A DNA stretch of 64,000 bases, taken from positions 1 to 64,000 of the forward strand of contig CAVYRN010000012.1 in assembly GCA_963771015.1 (NCBI GenBank). Direction: 5' to 3'. The number at the start of each line of letters is the position of its first letter. Positions within the stretch are counted from its first letter, which is position 1. The stretch is from CAVSJJ01 sp963771015 (GTDB taxonomy: Bacteria; Actinomycetota; Actinomycetes; Actinomycetales; Dermatophilaceae). The position numbers and the translations under genes are program-made. The notes beneath the pieces are model-generated. The model was not told where the DNA came from. It did no database searches and worked only from the letters and a program-made list of their open reading frames with translations. Positions 26,136 to 37,488 of the stretch are shown piece after piece.

Positions 26136-26461
26136 GTGAGCCCCTTGGCGGTGCGTGCCCTGGTCGGCCTCGGCCGAGTCGCGAGGGCACGCTCGGCGGA
26201 CCGGGCGCCTTCCGGGGTCAGCCGGTAGTAGCGACGCCGGGGCCGTCCGACGTCGCGGGGCTCGACCTCCTCCCAGCCGCTCTCGACCCAGCCAAGGCCC
26301 TCCAGCCGGGCGAGGATCGGATGGACGGTGCCGCTCGGCAGGCCGGTCGTCGTCCCGAGGTCGAGTCCGTAGCGGTGAGCCTCCGGGTCGGCGGCGAGCT
26401 CAGCGAGAATCGCCCGGGTCGCGAGGGTGATCCTGGGGCGTCGGGTCGGTGCCTCGACCAT
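26132..26461 (-). CDS. PadR-family transcriptional regulator
   Basis: 109 residues. A winged-helix domain with ITLATRAILAELAADPEAHR, GLPSGTVHPILARLEGLGWV and the wing GRPRRRYYRLTPEGA (about 71-85). It has the short PadR-s2 form, where the C-terminal dimer helix is only partial. PadR proteins repress neighbouring genes, often efflux pumps, and are released by small hydrophobic ligands. It is the first gene of the minus-strand group that leads to the MMPL transporter. A -10 box lies six bases before ATG, so the mRNA is probably leaderless. Confidence 0.9.
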   Translation of the reverse strand: MVEAPTRRPRITLATRAILAELAADPEAHRYGLDLGTTTGLPSGTVHPILARLEGLGWVESGWEEVEPRDVGRPRRRYYRLTPEGARSAERALATRPRPTRARTAKGLT

Positions 26462-26467
26462 GGTCGT

Positions 26468-26473
26468 ATTCTA
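26468..26473 (-). promoter_or_regulatory. -10 box of leaderless padR
   Basis: On the minus strand TAGAAT is followed by exactly six bases (ACGACC) and then ATG, the classical actinobacterial leaderless arrangement. The flanking CTAGGTAG may be part of a PadR operator for autoregulation, which is inference. Confidence 0.6.
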
Positions 26474-26551
26474 CCTAGCATCGCCAGATCCGGCCACCCC
26501 AACCAGCCGCGCCCGTACGGCGTCCCCGGGCGGGTGGGTAGCCTGCCGGGT

Positions 26552-27937
26552 GTGAGCAACGGCGGGAGTGACCTGTTCGCGGCTGCCGCGTCCGAGGGGG
26601 CCGGTCCGGGTGCCGCGGCCCTGCCGCCGCTCGCGGTGCGGATGCGACCGCGCACGGTGGAGGAGGTCCGCGGCCAGGCCGACGTGCTGCGCCCGGGCAG
26701 CCCGCTGCGTCGCCTCATCGCGGGCTCCGCCGGCACGGCCGGGGCGCTGTCGGCGATCATCTGGGGACCGCCGGGGACGGGGAAGACCACCCTGGCGCAC
26801 CTCGTCGCCACGGCCGCCGACCGCGAGTTCGTCGAGCTGTCGGCCGTCACCGCCGGGGTCAAGGACGTCCGGGCCGTCATGGACGCCGCGGCCCGGTCCC
26901 GCGACCTCTACGGCCGGCAGACGGTCCTCTTCCTCGACGAGATCCACCGGTTCACCAAGGCCCAGCAGGATGCCCTGCTGCCCGGCGTCGAGAACCGCCA
27001 GGTCATCCTCGTCGCCGCCACCACCGAGAACCCCTCCTTCTCGGTCATCGCGCCGCTGCTGTCCCGCTCGATGCTCATCGCCCTCGTCCCGCTCACCGAC
27101 GAGGAGGTCGCCGACGTGGTGCGGGCGGCCGTCGCCGACCCGCGTGGGCTGGACGGGGCGTATGCCGTGGCCGACGACGCCGTCGAGCACCTGGTCCGGA
27201 TCGCCGGGGGCGACGCCCGCCGGGCGATCACCGCGCTGGAGGCGGCCGCCGGGGTGGCCCAGGACGGCATACCGTTCGGTGCCGAGCCGGATGGGCCGGT
27301 GCCGATCACCCTCGCCGACACCGAGCAGGCGGTGGCACACGCCTCGGTGCGCTACGACCGGACGGGCGACCAGCACTACGACGTCGCGTCGGCCCTCATC
27401 AAGTCGATGCGCGGGTCCGATGTGGACGCGGCGCTGCACTACCTCGCCCGGATGCTCGAGGCGGGGGAGGACCCCCGGTTCATCGCGCGGCGGATCGTCA
27501 TTGCCGCCAGCGAGGACGTCGGGATGGCCGACCCGACCGCGCTGCAGACCGCGGTCGCCGCGATGCATGCCGTCGCGCAGATCGGGATGCCCGAGGCGCG
27601 GATCATCCTCGGCCAGGCGGTGGTTCACAACGCGTTGGCGCCGAAGTCCAACGCCGCCTACCTCGGTATCAACGAGGCGATCGCCGACGTCCGGGCCGGC
27701 AAGGGCGGGCTGGTCCCGCCGCACCTGCGGGGGAGCGGGTACGCCGGGGCCGCCCGGCTCGGGCACGGGGAGGGCTACGTCTACGCCCACGACGAGCCTG
27801 ACGGGGTGGCGGAGCAGCAGTACCTGCCCGACGACCTGCACGGGATGACCGACTACTACCGGCCGACCGACCGCGGGTTCGAGGCCCGGCTCCAGGAGCG
27901 GTGGACCTGGCTCAAGGACCGCCTCGGCCGGCGCTGA
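26552..27937 (+). CDS. rarA: Replication-associated recombination protein RarA (MgsA) AAA+ ATPase
   Basis: 461 residues. Clamp-loader-like ATPase that acts at stalled forks. Starts from the pattern LAVRMRPRTVEEVRGQ (about 28-43). Walker A IIWGPPGTGKTTLA (about 69-82), Walker B TVLFLDEIHRFTKAQQDALL, sensor 1 AATTENPSFSV, then the C-terminal tetramerisation region with SNAAYLGINEAIADVRAG and VPPHLRGSGYAGAARLGHG. GTG 26552 has no ribosome-binding site but lies seven bases after TAGCCT, so a leaderless start is likely. Upstream gene padR is divergent. Confidence 0.94.
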   Translation: MSNGGSDLFAAAASEGAGPGAAALPPLAVRMRPRTVEEVRGQADVLRPGSPLRRLIAGSAGTAGALSAIIWGPPGTGKTTLAHLVATAADREFVELSAVTAGVKDVRAVMDAAARSRDLYGRQTVLFLDEIHRFTKAQQDALLPGVENRQVILVAATTENPSFSVIAPLLSRSMLIALVPLTDEEVADVVRAAVADPRGLDGAYAVADDAVEHLVRIAGGDARRAITALEAAAGVAQDGIPFGAEPDGPVPITLADTEQAVAHASVRYDRTGDQHYDVASALIKSMRGSDVDAALHYLARMLEAGEDPRFIARRIVIAASEDVGMADPTALQTAVAAMHAVAQIGMPEARIILGQAVVHNALAPKSNAAYLGINEAIADVRAGKGGLVPPHLRGSGYAGAARLGHGEGYVYAHDEPDGVAEQQYLPDDLHGMTDYYRPTDRGFEARLQERWTWLKDRLGRR

Positions 27938-27979
27938 GGGCGCGGGCCGTCAGATGCCGCGGCGGCCTCGCCGGGCGGC

Positions 27980-29377
27980 TCAGCCCTCGGCGCCCTCCCA
28001 GGCGGCCTGGAGGAGGGTCTGCCAGTCGCTGATCTTCACCTCGCCCCGCCCGTGGGGCTGCCCGAAGACCGCCTCGGCCAGGACGACCCGCTGCCACCCG
28101 TCGACGTCGACGTGGCGGATGACCCGCGCCGCCAGAAGGTCCTCCACCCCGCCGGGGTCGGCTGCACGGGCGGCGAGGAGCGCGGGCGCGTCGGCGACGA
28201 GGGCGGCGACGGTCTCCCGCGCATCCGACCGGTTGGTCCCGATGACGCCGATCGGTCCGCGCTTGATCCAGCCCGCGGCATACACGCCGGCCACCGTGGC
28301 CCCGTCGCGGACCAGCCGGTGGTTCTCGGTGGGGATGACCGTGCGGGCGTCGTCGAACGGAATGCCGTCCGGCACCGTGCCGCGGTAGCCGACCGCGCGC
28401 AGCACCGTGTCGACCGGGAGGTCCCACGTCTCGCCCGTGCCGGCGCCCTCGGTGCTCGCCCGCTCCAGCCGCAGGGCGCTGACGTGGTCGTCGCCGACGA
28501 TCTCGACGGGACGGGCGCCGAAGTGCAGGTGGAGGCGTCTCGGGGCCTCGGTGGCCTCGCGCTGGGCCCACTCGCGCAGGACGGCGAGGTTCCGCGTCGT
28601 GACCGGCGTGGCCCCCTCGGGTGGCTCGTCGGGGAGCTGGCCGTCGTCGAGGACGACCGCCACCCCGGAGAGGTCGCCGAGCTCGCGCAGCTCCTTGGTG
28701 GTGAACTTCGCGTGCTGGGGACCGCGCCGACCGAGCAGGTGGACGTCGCGGACCCGGCTGCTCCGCAGCGCCTCGAGAACGTCCTGAGGGACGTCGGTGG
28801 GCGCGAGCTCCTCCGGGTCGCGAAGCAGGATGCGGGCCACGTCGACGGCGACGTTGCCGACGCCGACGACCGCGACCGACTCCGCGAGCTCCAGCTCGGG
28901 GTGCTCGCTCTCGGGATGGCCGTTGTACCAGTTGACGAACGTCGTCGCCGAGGTGCTCCCCGGCAGGGACTCCCCGGGGATGCCCAGGGCCCGGTCCTCG
29001 CTGGCGCCCAGGGCGTAGACGACGGCGTCGTAGCGCTCCTCGAGCTCGGCAGCCGTGATGTCGCGGCCCACCTCGACGTTGCCGAACAGCCGCACCGCGG
29101 GCCGGGCCAGCACCGCCCCGAGCGAGCGGCCGGTCGACTTGATGTTGGCGTGGTCCGGCGCCACGCCGTAGCGCAGCAGCCCGAACGGCACGGGGAGGCG
29201 CTCGAAGATGTCGACGACCGCCCCATGGGGCAGCAGGGGATCCTCGCCCGGCCGGGGCTCGGCGGTGAGGTGGTCGGCCGTGTAGATGCCGGCCGGACCG
29301 GCTCCGACGACGGCCACCCGCAGCGCCCGCTCCGGCTCCGTCGGCGGCCCGGTGTCGTGGTCTGGATGGCTCGGCAT
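27980..29377 (-). CDS. fprA: FprA-type ferredoxin/adrenodoxin-NADP+ reductase
   Basis: 465 residues. FAD site near the N-terminus (VAVVGAGPAGIYTADHL, about 21-37), then FERLPVPFGLLRYGVAPDH, a strong FprA hallmark. The NADPH fold uses VAVVGVGNVAVDVARILL (about 167-184) and GRRGPQHAKFTTKEL. FprA passes electrons between NADPH and ferredoxin, for P450s or iron-sulfur assembly. ATG at 29377 follows GGAGGTCC. It converges with rarA with 42 bases between. The dyad GGATACC-N6-GGTATCC overlaps its putative -10. Confidence 0.94.
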   Translation of the reverse strand: MPSHPDHDTGPPTEPERALRVAVVGAGPAGIYTADHLTAEPRPGEDPLLPHGAVVDIFERLPVPFGLLRYGVAPDHANIKSTGRSLGAVLARPAVRLFGNVEVGRDITAAELEERYDAVVYALGASEDRALGIPGESLPGSTSATTFVNWYNGHPESEHPELELAESVAVVGVGNVAVDVARILLRDPEELAPTDVPQDVLEALRSSRVRDVHLLGRRGPQHAKFTTKELRELGDLSGVAVVLDDGQLPDEPPEGATPVTTRNLAVLREWAQREATEAPRRLHLHFGARPVEIVGDDHVSALRLERASTEGAGTGETWDLPVDTVLRAVGYRGTVPDGIPFDDARTVIPTENHRLVRDGATVAGVYAAGWIKRGPIGVIGTNRSDARETVAALVADAPALLAARAADPGGVEDLLAARVIRHVDVDGWQRVVLAEAVFGQPHGRGEVKISDWQTLLQAAWEGAEG

Positions 29378-29449
29378 ACGAGGACCTCCGACGTTCCCGG
29401 CATCTCCGTGGTCTGCGCCGGGGGGCGTGGAGGGACACCGTCTGAGCCC

Positions 29450-29470
29450 AGGATACCCGGGGCGGTATCC
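29450..29470 (-). promoter_or_regulatory. Putative fprA promoter/operator
   Basis: On the minus strand TATCCT (29455-29450) is a possible -10 with a leader of about 65 bases. The inverted repeat GGATACC (29451-29457) and GGTATCC (29464-29470), separated by six bases, covers it and is a good repressor-site shape. Confidence 0.4.
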
Positions 29471-29554
29471 CCGCCGAAGGGCCGGACGACGTGTGACGGG
29501 ACACCTTCGAGTGACCGACCGAAAACGCCAGGGACCGGCGACCGGGGCTCCCGG

Positions 29555-29560
29555 TAGGGT
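29555..29560 (+). promoter_or_regulatory. -10 box, leaderless promoter of 29567 gene
   Basis: TAGGGT then six bases (CGATCC) then ATG at 29567. No ribosome-binding site exists, so the mRNA probably begins at the start codon. Confidence 0.6.
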
Positions 29561-29566
29561 CGATCC

Positions 29567-29932
29567 ATGACGTGGACGCTCGGTGGGATCGCGGGGATGC
29601 TGGCCGCCCTCGCCTTCGCCTACCTCGTCCTCCGCCTGGCCCTGCTCATCGGCAAGGCGGGGGCCATCCTCGACGAGACGGCCGACTCGCTGCGGACGAC
29701 GAGCGCCAACGTCCAGCCCACGCTGCAGGGGCTCACCGACACCGTCTCCCTGACGAACGACCAGCTCGCCCGGGTCGACACGATCACGAGCTCGGTGTCG
29801 ACGATGACGACGAACGCCTCCGCGCTCACCTCGCTCTTCGCGGCGACCCTCGGCAGCCCGCTCGTCAAGGTGGCGGCCTTCTCCTACGGCGTGCGCCGCG
29901 CCGTCGTCGACCTGCGTGGGGCACGGCGATGA
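29567..29932 (+). CDS. DUF948-type membrane-anchored protein
   Basis: 121 residues. One N-terminal transmembrane helix (GGIAGMLAALAFAYLVLRLALL, about 6-27), then a long helical Ser/Thr-rich segment (ETADSLRTTSANVQPTLQGL, 38-57; ITSSVSTMTTNASALTSLFA) of the chemoreceptor-like DUF948 family. Function unknown in any organism I know. Followed by another small protein with a 4-base overlap (ATGA), and then alaS. This pair precedes alaS in several actinobacteria. Confidence 0.82.
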   Translation: MTWTLGGIAGMLAALAFAYLVLRLALLIGKAGAILDETADSLRTTSANVQPTLQGLTDTVSLTNDQLARVDTITSSVSTMTTNASALTSLFAATLGSPLVKVAAFSYGVRRAVVDLRGARR

Positions 29933-30201
29933 CCGTCAAGCGCCTCCTGCTCGCCGCCGCGGTCCTCGGGACCGGGTATGCCGTCGTGCGCGTGGCCTCG
30001 TGGTACGCCCCCGAGGGGGTCCGGCGGGCCGCCGGTGACTTCGCGACGACCGTCCGCAACGTGTCCGCCGAGCGAGAGGCCCAGCTGCGTGAGGCCCTCG
30101 GGCTGGCCATCGAGACCGACGCCCTGGGTGCCGACGACGACGGGCTGACGCCCGAGGTTCGCGCGGCCCTGCTCGACGACCCGACCGGGCGAGCTCTCTA
30201 G
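29929..30201 (+). CDS. Small conserved protein between DUF948 protein and alaS
   Basis: 90 residues. N-terminal hydrophobic stretch RLLLAAAVLGTGYAVVRVAS (5-24), then GVRRAAGDFATTVRNVSAER, charged helix, and an acidic end. Probably a membrane-anchored partner of the DUF948 protein; I think it belongs to DUF6167, without certainty. It shares its start with the stop of the upstream gene. Confidence 0.72.
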   Translation: MTVKRLLLAAAVLGTGYAVVRVASWYAPEGVRRAAGDFATTVRNVSAEREAQLREALGLAIETDALGADDDGLTPEVRAALLDDPTGRAL

Positions 30202-30248
30202 GGCGCTCGCGCCCGGCCCGCCCCCACGGCAGACGCCCTCGCCTCCCG

Positions 30249-30254
30249 TACGAT
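30249..30254 (+). promoter_or_regulatory. Putative -10 box of alaS
   Basis: TACGAT fits TAnnnT; a leader of about 45 bases to ATG 30306 contains one CGGCATAC octamer (30280-30287) and the ribosome-binding site AAGGAAAG. No clear -35. Confidence 0.35.
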
Positions 30255-30305
30255 CGTCCGTGCACCGACCACGGCAGCACGGCATACCCAAGGAAAGCAC
30301 CACAC

Positions 30306-33005
<2,700 letters not shown>

Positions 33006-33006
33006 C

Positions 33007-33504
33007 ATGCGTCGGGGGGTCCGCGTCGGGGTCGACGTCGGTTCGGTGCGGGTCGGGGTCGCGGTAAGCGACCCGGACGGCCTGCTGGCGACCCCGGTCG
33101 CCACGGTACCGGTCGGCGACGACGTCGCGCGGGCCCTCGACGAGGTTGCCGCCATCGTGACCGACCTGGGGGCCGTCGAGGTCGTCGTGGGGCTGCCCAA
33201 GTCGCTGTCCGGTGGGGAGGGCGCCGCCGCCGAGACGGCGCGACAGTATGCTCGATCGATGGCAGAGCGCGTTGCTCCGGTGTCGGTCCGGCTCGTTGAC
33301 GAACGGCTGACCACGGTCGACGCGCACCGCGCCCTGCGCGAGAGCGGTGTCGCCGGTCGACGACGGCGTGCCGTCGTCGACCAGGCGGCGGCGGTGCTCA
33401 TCCTGCAGGCCGCGCTCGACGCCGAGCGCAGCACGGGTCATCCGCCGGGTGAGCCGGTCAGTCACGGGCGGCGCAAGCCGCGGACCAAGGACGGGATGCG
33501 GTGA
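33007..33504 (+). CDS. ruvX: Putative Holliday junction resolvase / pre-16S rRNA nuclease YqgF
   Basis: 165 residues. RNase H-like fold: first acid in GVDVGSVRVGVAVSDPDG (about 7-24), second block VVVGLPKSLSGGEG (about 58-71), DERLTT (about 99-104) and a final acid in VDQAAAVLILQAALD. YqgF processes the 16S rRNA 5' end in E. coli; RuvX-type activity on junctions is also claimed. C-terminal Arg/Lys tail is unusual but short. The ATG is two bases after alaS, and the stop overlaps mltG (GTGA). Confidence 0.92.
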   Translation: MRRGVRVGVDVGSVRVGVAVSDPDGLLATPVATVPVGDDVARALDEVAAIVTDLGAVEVVVGLPKSLSGGEGAAAETARQYARSMAERVAPVSVRLVDERLTTVDAHRALRESGVAGRRRRAVVDQAAAVLILQAALDAERSTGHPPGEPVSHGRRKPRTKDGMR

Positions 33505-34682
33505 CCGACAGCCATCTCGGACATGCGATCTTCGGCGGGGGCGGGCACGACCCCGCCGAACCGGCCCCGCCGACCCGGCGGCGGGATGTCCACAAGCGTC
33601 CCCCGCGGCGTGGCAGCCGCAAGTGGCTCGTCCTGCTCCTCACCATCCTGATCGTCGGGGCCGTCGGGACGGCCGCCTGGTCGAGCGTCTCGCCCCTGCT
33701 GTCGAAGATCAGCGGCTTCGGGAGCTCCAGCCCGACCGACTACCCGGGCCCGGGCACCGGCGCGGCCACGATCGTCGTCAAGCAGGGCGACACCGGCGAG
33801 GACATCGCCACGACGCTCAAGGACGCCGGCGTGGTGCTCACCCGGACGGCATACCTCGAGGTGGCCCGGATGCACCCGGAGGAGTCGGCGGCGATCCAAC
33901 CCGGCACGTACCGGGTCAAGCTCAAGATGTCCGGCGCGGATGCGTTCGCGGCGCTCACCGACCCCGCCAACCGGTCCGGTGCCGGGATCACCGTCCGGGA
34001 GGGGTTGTGGGCCACCGAGGTCTTCGACCTGCTCGCCAAGCAGACCGGCACCCCACGCAAGGACTACGACGCGGCCGTCAAGGACCCCGCCGCCATCGGG
34101 CTGCCCGCGGTCGCCAAGGGCAACATCGAGGGCTGGCTCTTCCCGGCGACCTACGACTTCCCCGAGGGGATGTCGGCGACCGAGCAGATCAAGCGGATGG
34201 TCGCCAAGACGGTCGAGGAGCTCAAGGGCGCCGGCGCCACGCAGGCCGGCATGGAACGCACCCTCATCATCGCCTCCATCGTCGAGGCCGAGGCGGGCAG
34301 CGCCGCGGACCGGGGCAAGGTGGCCCGGGTCATCCTCAACCGGGTCAAGAACACCGGGGCGCCCAACTTCGGCCTGCTCCAGATGGACTCGACGGTCAGC
34401 TACGGCGTCAAGCATCGGGCCGTGACGACGACCGACGCCGAGCGGGCCGACCCCAACCCCTGGAACACCTATGTCCACCCTGGCCTGCCGGTGGGTCCCA
34501 TCGGCAACCCCGGGCGCAGCGCCATGGACGCGGCACTCAACCCGACGCCGGGCCCGTGGCTCTTCTTCGTCACCGTCAACCCCCTCACCGGCGAGACGAA
34601 GTTCGCGACGACCCAGGCGCAGCACGAGCAGTACGTCGCGCAGTTCCGCCAGTTCTGCCAGCAGAACCCCGGGACGTGCTGA
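33501..34682 (+). CDS. mltG: Endolytic murein transglycosylase MltG (YceG)
   Basis: 393 residues. A cytoplasmic N-terminus of 40 residues rich in Gly, Pro and Arg, a transmembrane helix (KWLVLLLTILIVGAVGTAAW, 41-60), a LysM-like region (VVKQGDTGEDIATTLKDAGV, about 92-111), then the YceG domain. The catalytic glutamate is in IIASIVEAEAGS (about Glu262), and NPWNTYVHPGLPVGPIGNPG is the second signature. It cleaves nascent glycan strands and sets their length. Overlaps ruvX by four bases; aroE follows after 25 bases. Confidence 0.95.
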   Translation: MTDSHLGHAIFGGGGHDPAEPAPPTRRRDVHKRPPRRGSRKWLVLLLTILIVGAVGTAAWSSVSPLLSKISGFGSSSPTDYPGPGTGAATIVVKQGDTGEDIATTLKDAGVVLTRTAYLEVARMHPEESAAIQPGTYRVKLKMSGADAFAALTDPANRSGAGITVREGLWATEVFDLLAKQTGTPRKDYDAAVKDPAAIGLPAVAKGNIEGWLFPATYDFPEGMSATEQIKRMVAKTVEELKGAGATQAGMERTLIIASIVEAEAGSAADRGKVARVILNRVKNTGAPNFGLLQMDSTVSYGVKHRAVTTTDAERADPNPWNTYVHPGLPVGPIGNPGRSAMDAALNPTPGPWLFFVTVNPLTGETKFATTQAQHEQYVAQFRQFCQQNPGTC

Positions 34683-34707
34683 CCGCCCCACCCGCCGCGG
34701 TGACCTC

Positions 34708-35529
34708 GTGCTGAGGGCGGCGGTCCTCGGCTCCCCGGTCAGGCACTCCCTCTCGCCGTTGCTCCATGCCGCCGGGTATGCCGCCCTGGGCCTGACCGAC
34801 TGGTCGTACGGGAGCCATGAGGTCGACGCCGCCGGGCTGGCCGGCTTCGTCGGTGGCCTGGGCCCGGAGTGGCGCGGTCTGAGCCTGACGATGCCGCTCA
34901 AGGAGGCGGCGCTGGAGGTGGCCGCCGAGGTCAGCGACATCGTCGCGGCGGCGGGTGCGGCGAATACGCTGGTCCGCGCGTCAGACGGGTCGTGGCGCGC
35001 CGACAACACCGACGTGGCGGGCATCGTCGAGGCGCTCCGGCCCCACCTCCTCGGCCCGGTCAAGACCGGCCTCGTCCTCGGCTCCGGCGCCACCGCCCGG
35101 TCGGCGCTGCTCGCTCTCGCCCGGCTCGGTGCGACCCGGCTCACCGTCGCGGCCCGCGACGCGGCCAAGGCCGAGGTGCTCGCCGCCTGGGCGGCCCGTC
35201 CGGAGGTCGGCGTGGGACTGGTCGCCACCGCACCGCTCACCGCGTGGGGCGCGCTGCCGGCCGACGTCGTCGTGTCCGCGGTCGCACCGGCGGGTGGAGC
35301 GGCCGCCGCCGCCGCGCTCGGCCGGCGCGGCTCGGGGGTGCTTCTCGACGTCGTGTATGCCGGCTGGCCGACCCCGCTGGCAACCGCCGCGCTGGAGTCC
35401 GGGCTCATCGTCGTGCCGGGGGTCGAGATGCTCGTCCACCAGGCGGCCGTGCAGTTCGAGATGTTCACCGGACACACCGCGCCGGTCGCCCAGATGCTCC
35501 GGATCGGGCGCGCCGCCCTGGAAGGATGA
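34708..35529 (+). CDS. aroE: Shikimate dehydrogenase
   Basis: 273 residues. Reduces 3-dehydroshikimate with NADPH. The substrate-binding SxS motif in LGSPVRHSLSPLLHAAGYAA (about 6-25), catalytic lysine in LTMPLKEAAL (about 57-66), NTD region ADNTDVAGIVEAL, and the NADP loop LGSGATARSALLALARLG (129-146). GTG 34708 begins the conserved MLRAAVLGSPVRHS start; it lacks a ribosome-binding site. Other aro genes follow directly. Confidence 0.92.
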   Translation: MLRAAVLGSPVRHSLSPLLHAAGYAALGLTDWSYGSHEVDAAGLAGFVGGLGPEWRGLSLTMPLKEAALEVAAEVSDIVAAAGAANTLVRASDGSWRADNTDVAGIVEALRPHLLGPVKTGLVLGSGATARSALLALARLGATRLTVAARDAAKAEVLAAWAARPEVGVGLVATAPLTAWGALPADVVVSAVAPAGGAAAAAALGRRGSGVLLDVVYAGWPTPLATAALESGLIVVPGVEMLVHQAAVQFEMFTGHTAPVAQMLRIGRAALEG

Positions 35530-35533
35530 CCCC

Positions 35534-36235
35534 GTGTCCACCTCCTCGGTCGCCCATCTCCCGTGGTGGGCCCTCGCCGTGCTCGCCGTGGTCGGTGCCG
35601 GCCTCGGCCAGCTGACCGCTCGTGAGCTCGCCACCGGCGGGTACCGCATCGAGGACGACGAGGTGCGGGGCCCGGCCGGCCGGATGTGGTGGCCGGCCCC
35701 GACCCTGGCCCTGCTGTGGTTCGTCGTCGGCTGGTACGTCGGGGACCGCGCCGAGTGGGCCGCCGTGCCGGCATACCTCTTGTTCGGCTGGCTGTCGGTG
35801 GCCCTCATCTGGATCGACTTCGACGTCCACCGCCTTCCCGTTGGTCTGGTCCGGCCGGGGAGCGGCGGCGTCGTCCTGCTGCTTGCCGTCGCGTCCGTCG
35901 CGGACGGCGGCAGCCGCTGGCGCGGGGCGCTCATCGGGATGGTCGTCGTCTGGCTCGTGTTCTATGCGCTGTCCTGGCTGCCGGGCGGGGGGATGGGATG
36001 GGGCGATGTCCGCCTCTCCCCGGTCGTCGGGCTGCTCCTCGGCTGGCTGGGGTGGCGCTATCTGCAGGCCGGCCTCATCGCCACCTTCGCCGTCGGGGGC
36101 CTGATCGCCCTCGTCGCGCTGCTGCGCGGGAGGAACCGCAAGGCGTTCATCGCGTACGGCCCGGCCATGTGCCTCGGGGTCTTCGTCGGCGTCGGGTGGG
36201 CGTCCCAGATCATGGTGCCCGCGACGAGCCGCTGA
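35534..36235 (+). CDS. Prepilin peptidase A24-type aspartyl protease
   Basis: 233 residues, six to seven membrane helices, equivalent to Rv2551c. Catalytic Asp pair: IWIDFDVHRLP (about 95-105, the D of I-D-x-x-x-x-x-L-P) and GMGWGDVRLSPVVGLLLG (about 153-170, GxGDxxL). It lacks the N-terminal cysteine-rich methyltransferase domain of full-length PilD and so resembles TadV-like peptidases that cut only the leader. Pilin substrates are not encoded in this window. Five bases after aroE, so in the same transcript. GTG start. Confidence 0.88.
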   Translation: MSTSSVAHLPWWALAVLAVVGAGLGQLTARELATGGYRIEDDEVRGPAGRMWWPAPTLALLWFVVGWYVGDRAEWAAVPAYLLFGWLSVALIWIDFDVHRLPVGLVRPGSGGVVLLLAVASVADGGSRWRGALIGMVVVWLVFYALSWLPGGGMGWGDVRLSPVVGLLLGWLGWRYLQAGLIATFAVGGLIALVALLRGRNRKAFIAYGPAMCLGVFVGVGWASQIMVPATSR

Positions 36236-36250
36236 GACGGGAAGACGACA

Positions 36251-37483
36251 ATGGGCACCATGATGCGCTGGCTGACCGCGGGGGAGTCGCACGGACCTGC
36301 GCTCGTGGCGACGGTCGAGGGGGTCCCCGCGGGGGTCGCGGTGACGAGCGACGACCTCGCCACCGCGCTCGCCCGACGTCGGCTCGGTTTCGGCCGCGGT
36401 GCCCGGATGTCCTTCGAGCGCGACGACGTCGAGTTCCTCGGCGGCGTTCGACACGGGCTCACCCTCGGCTCGCCGGTTGCCATCAGGATCGGCAACAGCG
36501 AGTGGGCCAAGTGGCAGACCGTCATGAGCCCCGATCCGGTCGACCCCCGGTCGTACGCCGCCGCCGACGACATCGGTGCCGAGAAGGAGCTGGCCCGCAA
36601 CAAGCCGCTCACCAGGCCACGGCCCGGTCACGCCGACCTCGTCGGGATGCAGAAGTACGGGTTCGAGGATGCCCGCCCGGTGCTCGAACGAGCCTCGGCC
36701 CGGGAGACCGCGGCCCGGGTGGCCCTCGGCGAGGTCGCGGCGCGCCTCCTCGACCAGGCGTACGGGATCCGGCTCGTCTCCCATACCGTTGCCATCGGGG
36801 CCGCAGTCGTGGCGGACGACGCTCCGCTGCCCTCCCCGGGCGACGTGACCGCGCTCGACGCCGACCCGGTGCGGGCCTTCGAGGCGGCCGGGTCCGCGGC
36901 GATGGTCGCCGAGATCGAGGCGGCCAGGGCCGACGGCGACACCCTCGGCGGGGTCGTCGAGGTCCTCGCGTACGGGCTGCCACCGGGGCTGGGGTCGCAC
37001 GTCCACTGGGACCGGCGGCTCGACTCGCGGCTCGCCGCGGCCCTCATGGGTATCCAGGCCATCAAGGGTGTCGAGGTCGGGGACGGCTTCCGCACCGCCG
37101 CCCGGCGCGGCTCGCAGGCCCATGACGAGATGGACCGCCACACCGACGGCGTCATCCGTCGTCGGACCGGTCGGGCCGGTGGCACCGAGGGCGGGATGTC
37201 GGTCGGCGGCCTGCTCCGGGTCCGGGCGGCCATGAAGCCGATCAGCACCGTCCCGCGGGCACTCGCGACCGTCGATATCGCCTCGGAGGGCCCCGCGACG
37301 GCGATCCACCAACGCTCCGATGTGTGCGCGGTGCCGGCCGCCGGCGTCGTCGCCGAGGCGATGGTCGCCCTCGTCCTCGCCGAGGCCGCACTGGAGAAGT
37401 TCGGCGGCGACTCCGTCGCCGAGACCGCCCGCAACCACGCGGCATACCTCGCGGCCATCCCGGCCGCCATGCGAACCTGGTGA
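36251..37483 (+). CDS. aroC: Chorismate synthase
   Basis: Removes phosphate from EPSP to give chorismate, using reduced FMN. 410 residues. Signatures: LTAGESHGPALVATVEGVPA (9-28), RPRPGHADLVGMQKYGFEDA (about 120-139), and RRTGRAGGTEGGMSVGG (about 303-319). The ATG 36251 has GGGAAG ten bases upstream. aroK starts within five bases of the stop. Confidence 0.97.
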   Translation: MGTMMRWLTAGESHGPALVATVEGVPAGVAVTSDDLATALARRRLGFGRGARMSFERDDVEFLGGVRHGLTLGSPVAIRIGNSEWAKWQTVMSPDPVDPRSYAAADDIGAEKELARNKPLTRPRPGHADLVGMQKYGFEDARPVLERASARETAARVALGEVAARLLDQAYGIRLVSHTVAIGAAVVADDAPLPSPGDVTALDADPVRAFEAAGSAAMVAEIEAARADGDTLGGVVEVLAYGLPPGLGSHVHWDRRLDSRLAAALMGIQAIKGVEVGDGFRTAARRGSQAHDEMDRHTDGVIRRRTGRAGGTEGGMSVGGLLRVRAAMKPISTVPRALATVDIASEGPATAIHQRSDVCAVPAAGVVAEAMVALVLAEAALEKFGGDSVAETARNHAAYLAAIPAAMRTW

Positions 37484-37488
37484 CCGTC

